Part shown: piece by piece, positions 19,527 through 27,665 of the stretch | Position numbering within the stretch: the stretch's first letter is position 1 | How the letters are laid out: the number at the start of each line of letters is the position of its first letter | From: Pseudomonadota bacterium | GTDB lineage: Bacteria; Myxococcota_A; Polyangia; Haliangiales; Haliangiaceae | Reading direction: 5' to 3' | Length of the DNA: 64,000 bases | NCBI GenBank assembly: GCA_022360315.1 | Contig: JAKSDA010000577.1 | Location: forward strand, 30,532-94,531 | Notes under the pieces: model-generated | The model's database searches: none | What the model saw: only the letters and a program-made list of their open reading frames with translations | What the model was told of the DNA's origin: nothing | Made by a program: the position numbers and the translations under genes

Positions 19527-20129
19527 GTGATCCAACACGTCGATCGGGTGCCGGACAGGGTCGTGCATCCCAGCCATGCCTCCGAGCAGGATCCACCGCC
19601 GTGGCCAGATCCTCAGCCGGACCTCGACCCCGATCCATTGCCGTGGCCGGACGCCGATCCATTGCCGTGGCCGGACGCCGATCCATTGCCGTGGCCGGAC
19701 GCCGATCCATTGCCGTGGCCAGATCCTCAGCCGGACCTCGACCCAAACCCCGACCCATTGCCGTGGCCGGATGCCGACCCAGTGCCGTGGCCGGACGCCG
19801 ACCCAATGCCGCGGCCTGAGCCCGATTCGCTACCGCGGCCCGATGTGGACCCGCTGCCGCGGCCGGACCCCGATTCGATTCCGCGGCCGGACCCCGATCC
19901 GCTGCCGCGGCCGGACCCCGATCCGCTGCCGCGGCCCAAAGGAGACCCGGTGCCGCGACCGGACCCCGATCCGCTGCCGCGGCCGGACCCCGATCCGCTG
20001 CCGCGGCCGGACCCCGATCCGCTGCCGCGGCCCAAAGGAGACCCGGTGCCGAGGCCCGAGGGAGACCCGGTGCCGAGGCCCGAGGGAGACCCAGTGCCGA
20101 GGCCCGAGCGTCTGGGCCCAAAATTGTAG
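19527..20129 (+). CDS. proline-rich octapeptide-repeat protein
   Basis: About 200 residues, of which roughly 165 are tandem eight-residue units of the form D-P-x-P-x-P-x-x (for example DPLPWPDA, DPLPRPDP, DPVPRPEG). Units change along the chain from tryptophan-containing to arginine-containing, then to lysine/glutamate versions. GTG 19527 is my start; the frame opens at 19464 directly after the diiron gene. No signal peptide or globular domain is present. The codon pattern is kept in this frame with no stops, but the opposite strand is also open through the repeat, so coding is likely rather than proven. Confidence 0.55.
   Translation: MIQHVDRVPDRVVHPSHASEQDPPPWPDPQPDLDPDPLPWPDADPLPWPDADPLPWPDADPLPWPDPQPDLDPNPDPLPWPDADPVPWPDADPMPRPEPDSLPRPDVDPLPRPDPDSIPRPDPDPLPRPDPDPLPRPKGDPVPRPDPDPLPRPDPDPLPRPDPDPLPRPKGDPVPRPEGDPVPRPEGDPVPRPERLGPKL
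19594..20112. repeat. 24-bp tandem repeat array
   Basis: A DNA repeat with 24-base period. Exact or nearly exact copies of CCATTGCCGTGGCCGGACGC-type units dominate the first part, and CCGCGGCCGGACCCCGATCC-type units the second. Neighbouring copies are often identical, so the array has probably expanded recently by slippage or unequal exchange and may vary in length between strains. Confidence 0.85.
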
Positions 20130-20137
20130 ACTGTGGT

Positions 20138-20803
20138 TCAGTCTGCCGAATCATCCCTACCTGGGCGTGCGCGGCGGCGCAGGACCGCGATCCGCACGGC
20201 CAGCCCCAAAAGGAGGGGGCCCAGGATGATCCATACTGCGATGGTATACTGCCGGGCCCAGTCGAGCAGAGTCTCGAAATTAGCTCCGAAAAAGCTGCCG
20301 AGAGCGATGAGGCCCAGGTTCCACAGGGCTGCAGAGACGGCGCTGTAGAGGAAGACAGCGGGTGCACGCATCCGCGCCATGCCGGCGGCGACGAAAAAGA
20401 ACACCCGTATGCCCGGCAAGAAGCGATTGAGGATGAGGTAAGCAGCACCGTAGCGCCGAAACCTGCCGATCAGGTCGTCGAGGATTGCCCGTTGTTTCTC
20501 TCGCTCTTTCTCCGGCTCCTTAGTGCGCTTTCTGCGGCGCGCCAGGCGCCGTGCCTGTAACCAGGCGCCGGCGTAGAACGCGGTCATCGCACCGGTGACC
20601 GAGCCGAGCATGACTGCACCGAAAACCCCGGAAAAACTCCAGTTGTGTGCCGTGATCAGCACGGCGCTGAAAAGAGTTATGGCATCCCCTGGAAACGGCG
20701 GAACGATGTATTCCATCATTGCAGACAAGGCGATGACGGCCAGACCGACTGGATAGTTCTCGTCGGAAATGAATGTGAGCAACGAATCGACGATCGCGTC
20801 CAC
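20138..20803 (-). CDS. DedA-family membrane protein
   Basis: Integral membrane protein of the DedA/VTT family, linked in other bacteria to undecaprenyl-phosphate or lipid flipping; 221 residues. Signatures are the early re-entrant loop MEYIVPPFPGDAITLF, the G-rich helix VFGAVMLGSVTGAM and FLPGIRVFFFVAAGMARM in the second half, followed by two terminal helices. GTG 20803 is chosen because GGTGAGAT precedes it; the longer frame adds polar residues of no DedA character. An unusual basic stretch (ARRLARRRKRTKEPEKEREK) sits in the central loop. It is divergent from the S66 peptidase gene, whose annotated start overlaps this 5' end. Confidence 0.9.
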   Translation of the reverse strand: MDAIVDSLLTFISDENYPVGLAVIALSAMMEYIVPPFPGDAITLFSAVLITAHNWSFSGVFGAVMLGSVTGAMTAFYAGAWLQARRLARRRKRTKEPEKEREKQRAILDDLIGRFRRYGAAYLILNRFLPGIRVFFFVAAGMARMRAPAVFLYSAVSAALWNLGLIALGSFFGANFETLLDWARQYTIAVWIILGPLLLGLAVRIAVLRRRARPGRDDSAD

Positions 20804-21725
20804 GGATATCTCACCGCCAGCAGTACGAGTGGGTGATACCGTAGCTGTCTGTGCCCCCGCCGGTCCAGTCCCACAAGTGCGCCTCAAAAAAGGACTCGAA
20901 CGGCTCGAAGCGCGCTATCGAGTTCGCGTCGATCCCGGCGTGCTGACCCGCAAGGGCTATCTGGCCGGCGATGACAGACGGCGCGCTGACCAGTTGAACG
21001 AGTATTTGCGCGATTCCGATGTACGCGCCGTACTGCTCGCCCGCGGCGGCTACGGGCTCATGCGCATCCTCGATCTCCTGGACGCAGACGCGCTGCTCCG
21101 CGACCCCAAGCTGCTCGTCGGCTTCTCCGACGCCACTGCGCTGCTTGGCTGGGCGCGAAACGCTGCCGGGGTACGTTGCATTCACGGCCCCATGGTGGCC
21201 CAGCTGGGCGATTTGCCGCATCGGGATGTAGAGTGGCTTTTCCGCTCGATGGAAGACCCCAGGCCGTTTGGTCGCCTGCCGGTGGCGTTTTCGCCGGTCG
21301 GGGCGCACAACTCGGTCGAGCGCGTGGAAGGTCCCCTCACAGGAGGCAATCTGTGTCTCTTGTCGCATCTTGTCGGCACGCCGTATTGCCCCGATTTTGC
21401 CGGCAGCGTGCTCGCATTCGAGGATGTCGGCGAGCGCCCGTACCGCATCGACCGCTACTTGACTCACCTCGGTTTGGCAGGATTGTTCGACCACATCGCC
21501 GGTGTGTTGGTCGGTGATCTGACCGATTGCGAGGAGACCACCCGGCACGATCATCCGCGCGCCCTGGCTGTGGTCGATGAGCGGCTGTGCAGGTACGGAG
21601 TCGCCGGGCTGTGCGGAGTGCCTTTTGGCCACGGAAAGCGAAATCTCGCCCTGCCGCTCGGAGCTCGCTGCGCCATCGATGTGCGGCGAGGCGAGCTCCA
21701 TCTTGTCGAGGCCGCGGTGTCTTGA
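20769..21725 (+). CDS. LD-carboxypeptidase (peptidase family S66)
   Basis: Cytoplasmic-type murein tetrapeptide LD-carboxypeptidase that trims D-alanine during cell-wall recycling; about 318 residues. The N-terminal nucleophile domain shows VRVGDTVAVCAPAGPV, LARGGYGLMRILDLLD and the serine nucleophile in VGFSDATALLGW; the rest of the charge relay is the glutamate in FEDVGERPYRIDRYL and the histidine in GVPFGHGKRN. The ATG at 20769 overlaps the divergent dedA start by 35 bases, so the true start may lie slightly downstream, for example GTG 20829. Confidence 0.93.
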   Translation: MNVSNESTIASTDISPPAVRVGDTVAVCAPAGPVPQVRLKKGLERLEARYRVRVDPGVLTRKGYLAGDDRRRADQLNEYLRDSDVRAVLLARGGYGLMRILDLLDADALLRDPKLLVGFSDATALLGWARNAAGVRCIHGPMVAQLGDLPHRDVEWLFRSMEDPRPFGRLPVAFSPVGAHNSVERVEGPLTGGNLCLLSHLVGTPYCPDFAGSVLAFEDVGERPYRIDRYLTHLGLAGLFDHIAGVLVGDLTDCEETTRHDHPRALAVVDERLCRYGVAGLCGVPFGHGKRNLALPLGARCAIDVRRGELHLVEAAVS

Positions 21726-21763
21726 GCGGGTTGCACGCCCCGGTCGCGTGATGCTCGGTGTGG

Positions 21764-24700
21764 TCAAGGCGGCAAATCAGTAGAAGCCAGGGCGAACGCT
21801 CCCCACTGGCGAAAGGCTGTCCGGGCTCTCTTGTGTATTTGTTCGGCCTCTTTGGGTTGGTTCAGAGTGCGCAACAGGTCGGCTGTCAGCATGTGGGCGA
21901 TCGCTTCGCGCTGATGGGCCTTTTGGTGGCTCGCCGCGTCGGCAGCGACCTGGTAGAGCGACTCCGCTCGTTCGAGATCGCCCGACAGACGGGCGTTTTC
22001 TCCGCTCACCAGGACGTAAAAGGATTGGTAGGTTTCCGGGCAACTCATCGCATGCTTTCGCAGTGTGGCCAGCGACGCCCGCAAGCTACGGCGCAACTGC
22101 CGGCGCTGCGATCCCCGGCACAGAGACGCGCGTTTGGCCGCAATGAGCGCATCGATGAGCACGTGCTGGGCCGTGAATATCGAACTGAATGCCGCCTGGC
22201 GCAGAGAATCAGCGGAGCGCGACAGCACCCAGGCTCGTTCGTAGTCGCCCAAAAGATAATTCACTTCCGCGCCCGCGACGTAATAGTAATATCCGGCCAG
22301 CACAGCCTGGGGAGAAATTGTCGAGATTGCCGCGTCGGGGTCGTCCCAGGGTGAACGCGGGTCGTCGAGTCGACCGCGCAGAGCGGAACAGTACTGGCGA
22401 AACACCTCGAGCGCGGCTGCAACATCTGGGTGCTGGCGACACAAGATGTCCTGAGAGATCTCTTCGATCTGGTCCTGAACAAGACCGAGTTCTTGCCCGC
22501 GGCACACCGCAAGCGCGATCTGATGGGCCCCGGCATAGGCGCCGTAGGTAATGTCTCCCAGCATCCGACCGGTTTGGCGCGCCGCGACCAATTCTGTTTC
22601 TGCCTCGGCCAGTGGTCGTATCCACGGTTTGATGAACGCGCCGCGCTGAAGGTGAAAGCGGCTATTGAACTCGCCGCCCGTCACCCTTGTGTTGAGCTGC
22701 ATGGCCACTTCAGAGAGGGCATGGGCGCGGTAGTACTGGTGCAGATGTCCGGCAAAGAGGGCGCCGAGCGAGCCGAATGCCGAGATCGATTCCCGGCTGA
22801 TGCCGTGCCGCAGAGACATGCCGACGACGCGTAGAATGAGCAGCGCGTACAGGCGACCATCGCTCAGGAAGGCGGCCGGCAGGAGTATGGTGAGGAGCCG
22901 CATCTGGGCCTGGAGATGGGGGTCGCGCAGTCGTGGCAGGCTGACAAAATCGGGGATGGTGCGCCGACCCTGATGCCAGCGGAGCACGGCGAACTCGCGG
23001 ATCAGATCGGCGCGTGTGATGGTATCCGGCACAGCCATACCGGACGAGCGCAATCCCTCGATACCGCACGCCACGGCCCGGTCGAGCTTGCCCCGGTCGA
23101 GTTCGAGGCGAGCTTTCACCGCGTACGCTTCGAGTTTCTCGGCCGGGCTGCGAAGCTGGTGCAGAAGCTCGCCAAAAGCGGCTTGTCCGCGGCGCACATC
23201 GCCGCTCAGATAGGCCACGGTCATGCGCTGAATCGACAGCGCTCTGGCCAGCCGGTAGGCTTTTGCCCAGGGCTGATCTCCGAGTAGAGCCTCGGCCTTG
23301 TCGAGATAGTCGTCACTGCGAGCATAGGATGTGGTCACGGCGGTGAGCGCGGCGGCACGCAGATTGAGCTCGGCCAGGTGCATCCGCTGGGTATCTCCGG
23401 GCATGGCCTCGACGCCGAGATTGAGATGGTGGACAATGGCGAACACGCGCTCGTCGAGTTTTTTTTCGCTGGTGCTTTGCACGAGTGCCTGGCCCAGTCG
23501 CAGATGGAGTTCGCAGAATTCTCTGGTTCCGGCGACTGCGGACCTGGCGTTCATCACTTCGCGGATTCGGTCGTGATAGATCTCGACCAGTCGCTCTTCG
23601 CCGCGGCGGCTCACCCGGATGAAATGTCCAGCCCGCAATCTGGCCAATACACCCTGCGCGGCGTCGACCGAGAGCTCGGCTGCGCCGGCCAGAGCAGGCA
23701 CGGGGGTGGGCAGCCCGACCAGGGCGGACATTCGCAAGAACCGCCGCGCTGGGGCATCCAGAGCCTCGATACGCTGCCACAATACCTCGCTCAGGTGGAG
23801 CTGGGTGATTTCGCTGTCCCGGCTTCCCCGCCCCCATTGACCCAGTTGTTGCAGAAATAGCGGATGCCCGTGGGTCTCGTTTACCAGTTTGACCAGCATG
23901 GCGGGATCGAGGTAGTGCGCGCCTTTCCACCACGACGTGACCAGATTCAGGGCGTGCTTTTCGGGCAACCCGGCGAGCACGAGATGCTGCAGATTGTTGT
24001 TGGCGTCGTCGCCGAGGGCGTCGATGAGCCGCTGATCGCGGATATCGTCGGTCGTACGCACAGTGGCGAAGAACGCGCAGTTTGCAATGGGCGGATGCAA
24101 GAGATGCGTCAGTAAATCGAGGCTGTCGTCCTCGACCCATTGCATGTCGTCGACAAACACGACCAGGGTCCCGCACCGGGCAATGGCGGCGAGTAGCGAT
24201 TTGAGCTCACTAAACGCCCGGGCCAGACGATTGCCCGCATTGGCCGCGGGGCTGTCCCGCAGGACTTGCCGCGAAACCGCCGAGACGCGGCGGAGAACCG
24301 GAAAGAGCTGTGACAGGGTCGGCACGCCGTCGCGAAGCAGCGGGGCGGCTTGCGCCATGGGCAGGCTTTCCAGATACTGCGCCAGGTCATCGATGACGAC
24401 ATCGAATCCGCGCAGGGGAACCGATTCTTGTTCGTAGGCCCGTCCGCGCAGGATGATCAGCGAGTCATCGCGGCTTTGCGCGCGGTCGAGAAAGTGCTGA
24501 ACCAGGGCAGTTTTGCCGATTCCCGGCTGGCCGTGGACGAATATGGCTCCACTGCTGTGGTGTTCCGCCCGGGCCAGAATGGCCTGTAGTGTGGCCAGCT
24601 CGTCCTCACGTCCCACGAACTGGACACTGTGACGATCGGCCGTGCTGGTATCCTCGGCGATGTTGCTAACCTCGGTCGCCTCGCCACCGGACAGGCGGGC

Positions 24701-25618
24701 CAGAACCTCGCTACCGGTAAACCGCTCGTGCGGGTTTTGCTGCAACAGAGACCAGCAAAGCTCGTCGAGATCGCGGGGCACGGCGGCGAGCATCGAGCCT
24801 GGACGCGGTGGTTTACAGGTGCGTTTGGCGTGCAAGACGATATGGCGCGGCCCGGCAAATGGCGGCTGGCCAACCAGTGCCCAGAACAGCAAAACACCAA
24901 ATGCGTACCAATCTGCCTGGGGGCCGACCGCGCCCCCCTGGCTCTGTTCCGGCGCCATGAACAGAGGCGAGCCGAGAATGGCGCCTCGTTCGAGCAGGTT
25001 TTCGCGGTGTTCGTCGAGCTGGTGAATCAGGCCAAAATCCAACAATACGGTCCGTCCGCTGGCCTCGACCAGGACGTTGCTGGACTTGACGTCGCGGTGC
25101 ACTCGGTGGGTCGTGTGCAGGGTATGCAGAGCCGAGGCGAGCTGGCCGAAGCAGGCGCGCAATGTTGCTTCGTCATAGCCGGGTTGGCCCTGTTGCGGGC
25201 GAACCTGGTCGGTCTCGGTCGTGCTTTCAGCATGGGTGACTCTGCGCAGAGTTCGCGTGACCGCCATACTGGTCGCGCCATGGGAGCCTGTCGGGTCGGC
25301 GTTTTGATCCCCGGGTCGAACGTGGTACAGGAGGCTTTGTCCGCGGATCAGCTCCATGGTGTAGAACCACTGTCCGCGTTCGCAATGCAGCTCACCCAGC
25401 CGTACCAGGTTGGGGTGTTCAATCCCGGCCAGTGAGCGGAATTCTCGTTTGAAGCGAAGCAGAGATCCGCCGTCTATGACCGGCAGGGTCTTGAGGGCGA
25501 CCAGTGTTTCCAGGCGGCGGTCGTATGCTTCGTACACCACGCCCATGCCGCCTTCGCCGAGCACGTGGCGGAGTTCGAAGCGTTTGCTCTCCAGCGCTCC
25601 GCTGTGGGTCATACTCAT
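21764..25618 (-). CDS. Ser/Thr protein kinase fused to AAA ATPase and helical-repeat region
   Basis: Large signalling protein, 1284 residues. The N-terminal kinase (about 14-310) is complete: GEGGMGVVYE glycine loop, K43, HRDVKSSNVL catalytic loop (174-176), DFG 194-196 and MAPEQ. An ATPase domain follows (from about 335; VGREDELATLQAIL, P-loop GQPGIGKT 363-370, VVFVDDMQWVEDDSL) and then about 600 residues of helical, TPR-like repeats. The layout matches the kinase-ATPase regulators common in myxobacteria. No transmembrane helix is evident. It is convergent with the S66 gene and stands as a single transcription unit. Confidence 0.93.
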   Translation of the reverse strand: MSMTHSGALESKRFELRHVLGEGGMGVVYEAYDRRLETLVALKTLPVIDGGSLLRFKREFRSLAGIEHPNLVRLGELHCERGQWFYTMELIRGQSLLYHVRPGDQNADPTGSHGATSMAVTRTLRRVTHAESTTETDQVRPQQGQPGYDEATLRACFGQLASALHTLHTTHRVHRDVKSSNVLVEASGRTVLLDFGLIHQLDEHRENLLERGAILGSPLFMAPEQSQGGAVGPQADWYAFGVLLFWALVGQPPFAGPRHIVLHAKRTCKPPRPGSMLAAVPRDLDELCWSLLQQNPHERFTGSEVLARLSGGEATEVSNIAEDTSTADRHSVQFVGREDELATLQAILARAEHHSSGAIFVHGQPGIGKTALVQHFLDRAQSRDDSLIILRGRAYEQESVPLRGFDVVIDDLAQYLESLPMAQAAPLLRDGVPTLSQLFPVLRRVSAVSRQVLRDSPAANAGNRLARAFSELKSLLAAIARCGTLVVFVDDMQWVEDDSLDLLTHLLHPPIANCAFFATVRTTDDIRDQRLIDALGDDANNNLQHLVLAGLPEKHALNLVTSWWKGAHYLDPAMLVKLVNETHGHPLFLQQLGQWGRGSRDSEITQLHLSEVLWQRIEALDAPARRFLRMSALVGLPTPVPALAGAAELSVDAAQGVLARLRAGHFIRVSRRGEERLVEIYHDRIREVMNARSAVAGTREFCELHLRLGQALVQSTSEKKLDERVFAIVHHLNLGVEAMPGDTQRMHLAELNLRAAALTAVTTSYARSDDYLDKAEALLGDQPWAKAYRLARALSIQRMTVAYLSGDVRRGQAAFGELLHQLRSPAEKLEAYAVKARLELDRGKLDRAVACGIEGLRSSGMAVPDTITRADLIREFAVLRWHQGRRTIPDFVSLPRLRDPHLQAQMRLLTILLPAAFLSDGRLYALLILRVVGMSLRHGISRESISAFGSLGALFAGHLHQYYRAHALSEVAMQLNTRVTGGEFNSRFHLQRGAFIKPWIRPLAEAETELVAARQTGRMLGDITYGAYAGAHQIALAVCRGQELGLVQDQIEEISQDILCRQHPDVAAALEVFRQYCSALRGRLDDPRSPWDDPDAAISTISPQAVLAGYYYYVAGAEVNYLLGDYERAWVLSRSADSLRQAAFSSIFTAQHVLIDALIAAKRASLCRGSQRRQLRRSLRASLATLRKHAMSCPETYQSFYVLVSGENARLSGDLERAESLYQVAADAASHQKAHQREAIAHMLTADLLRTLNQPKEAEQIHKRARTAFRQWGAFALASTDLPP

Positions 25619-25835
25619 CGCTGTGCCTCTGCCAATACTGTATTCACCGCGTTTGGACTCGGCGGTACAGGCTGTACAATGGCTCGTCGATGATCAACGG
25701 TGATGATCGAGCCACCTGTGATTGGGTCTGACGTCCCGGCGTGGCATGCGGAGCAGAGTTCATTCGGAACAGAGCGGCCAGGCGGCCGATAATCCACCCG
25801 GCGATTATCGATCCGGGGCACTCTTCTCGGCAAGC

Positions 25836-26532
25836 TTATCGGGTCTGGTCCACGAGCGAACGGCTGCGGAGTTTTCTGGCCCATGTAACGGCGTATTGCT
25901 CGGCGAATTCTTCGACTCCTTTCTTGTTTGCGGCCGACCAATAGCGCCAATCCACGTGGTGCCCGACTTCGTGCAGGAGCAGGTCCTCCAGGTAGAATCG
26001 CCTCAACTGGTGCGGTTCGAACATCGCGTAAAAGCGGCCCTGGTCACAGTGCACTGTGCCACCAAAAGCGGTTGATCGAGCCCAAGAGCTTGGCACCGGG
26101 CCGATGTTTTCCCAGGCACAGCCCGCGGTCCTTTCTGGCCGGATAGAGGATGACGACGCGCGCGCCGCTGCCCCGGATGTACTCGGCCAGCGGCCGGCTC
26201 TCGCCGTGCCGCATCCGCCGGAGCCGTAGGTGGGTGATACCCCTCGTGGGTTCCTCGGGTAGACGGCGTATGAATTCAACCGCTTCGGCACCGGTAATGG
26301 GAAAGAAGAAATCTCGCGATGGGTTGTCCTGAATGACCATCGGCGTGTCGTCGAAGCGGGAAACCGGCTTCAGAGAATGAAGCCGTCGGACCAGCCCATC
26401 GGTCAGTTTTGGTCGTAGTCTGCCGCCGTATGTGCGGCCAAAGCGGCGGTTTTTCCGCCAGGCCAATCGCTTTTTCGATTGGCGAGATATCTGCCTGCCC
26501 ACTCGGGGCGAGCTTGTTGTCGTAGCTGGCAT
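25836..26532 (-). pseudogene. frameshifted HEXXH-type metalloprotease-like gene
   Basis: Two overlapping minus-strand frames make sense only when joined. The first (26532 to about 26072) runs MPATTTSSPRVG... to LLGSINRF. The second continues from GGTVHCDQGRFYAMF to a zinc-binding HEVGHH and VEEFAEQYAVTWARK. The switch falls in a run of four T on the coding strand (AAAA at about 26063-26066 on the plus strand); removing one T restores a single frame of about 230 residues. The repaired protein would be a small gluzincin-like protein of unknown target. A sequencing error in the run is as likely as true decay. Confidence 0.65.
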
Positions 26533-26951
26533 GATCGGTAATCCTCGGTCTCTGCCCTACAGAGGCATACTGGTAACGTTCTGGCAACCGACAGCAGGCA
26601 CGCCGCCGATTTGCCGCGACAGGACTGATTCGGACGGCGCTTACAGCCAGAGCGGCCAGCGCGCGAATCAAGAGAACTATCCGATCACAAAAAACACAGG
26701 CTTCAAGGGTAGGCAACCCGGCTCCGATGTCAAGAAGGAATCGAGGGTGCGTTCCTGGCGAACGGTGCCAGGCAGTGTTCTGACCGAGCGGATTGGACCA
26801 ACGCTGTCATGTACAGATTCCATTGACGCGGTGCACGAGGCCGTGACAACGTTACTGCTGATCAGCACGTGTTGCGTGTCGTGCTTGCGCAAGCTGCGGC
26901 TCGCCCGGTAACTTGCAACCAGACGTACTTGATAGACACAGCAAGGGAGAC
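26533..26951. other. intergenic region, no gene seen
   Basis: About 420 bases between the broken metalloprotease gene and the next plus-strand gene. Open frames exist on both strands, but none has a ribosome site or recognisable content. It should hold the divergent promoters of both neighbours. Confidence 0.45.
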
Positions 26952-27440
26952 ATGGCGACAGGGGTTCCCGTAGTTCCAGCATGCGGTTTGTACAGGACAA
27001 CCGCCCCATTGCCCGGTTATGAGGACCGGATTCCGGCCGGTCGGTTGGTGTACTTCCACAACCATTCAGCCGAGGGACCACCGATCGTGCTCATGCCGGC
27101 CAACAACAGCAACAACAAGTGGCAATTTCAATCCCGCGGCTTTCTGGTCCACGAACTGTCCTACCTGGCCAGCCTCGAACCGCTCAAGCGCGAGGGGTTC
27201 TACCGTCTGCGCGAGCATTTTCATCCCAATTCGCAACAGGTGGTCAACAAGAATGCGCTGGTTCAGCTGGGCTACAATCCCCTCGCCGAGCCCATTCTGT
27301 TTTTTCCCACCCGCCACGAGGCCGACAACAGCCTGGTCTTTCCGAAACAGGGTATCAAGATCAATCAGAAGATTTACCAGTTTCTCGAGCCACTGGATCT
27401 GCGCGGGCCTCACATCCCCGACCCGCCGACATTGCATTGA
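26952..27440 (+). CDS. conserved-looking hypothetical protein
   Basis: A 162-residue soluble protein. The start is ATG 26952 because AAGGGAGA lies just ahead; an earlier ATG at 26913 lacks a site. The sequence reads like a compact globular domain (PAGRLVYFHNHSAEGPPIVL, then VHELSYLASLEPLKREGFYR, LREHFHPNSQQVVN, LILFF-type strand) with many histidines and aromatics but no known catalytic motif. There is no signal peptide or membrane helix. It precedes the CHAT-TIR-AAA gene by 225 bases on the same strand; I do not know its function. Confidence 0.7.
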   Translation: MATGVPVVPACGLYRTTAPLPGYEDRIPAGRLVYFHNHSAEGPPIVLMPANNSNNKWQFQSRGFLVHELSYLASLEPLKREGFYRLREHFHPNSQQVVNKNALVQLGYNPLAEPILFFPTRHEADNSLVFPKQGIKINQKIYQFLEPLDLRGPHIPDPPTLH

Positions 27441-27665
27441 CCCGCTGACCCGGTAGACCGCGAACGGCATTTGCAACCTTGGTTCGCAGTCCCGAGAGGC
27501 ACTGTGCTCGGTCGCCATGCGGCCAGGAGGGCACTGGCTCGTATGTTGCTTCACACTAACCACCTGCCAGGGAAAACAGCGATTTAGCGCGAGGAAGTGT
27601 CTTCTTCACTAGAAAATCGACAGCAGTGATGTCCAGCAATGTAGACATCAGATGGTGAGCGAGTC

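Noticed and set aside
19414..20448. Long minus-strand frame of 344 codons through the tandem repeat
   Set aside because: It mirrors the repeat, mixes arginine/alanine tracts with no fold, and overlaps three better-supported genes including dedA.
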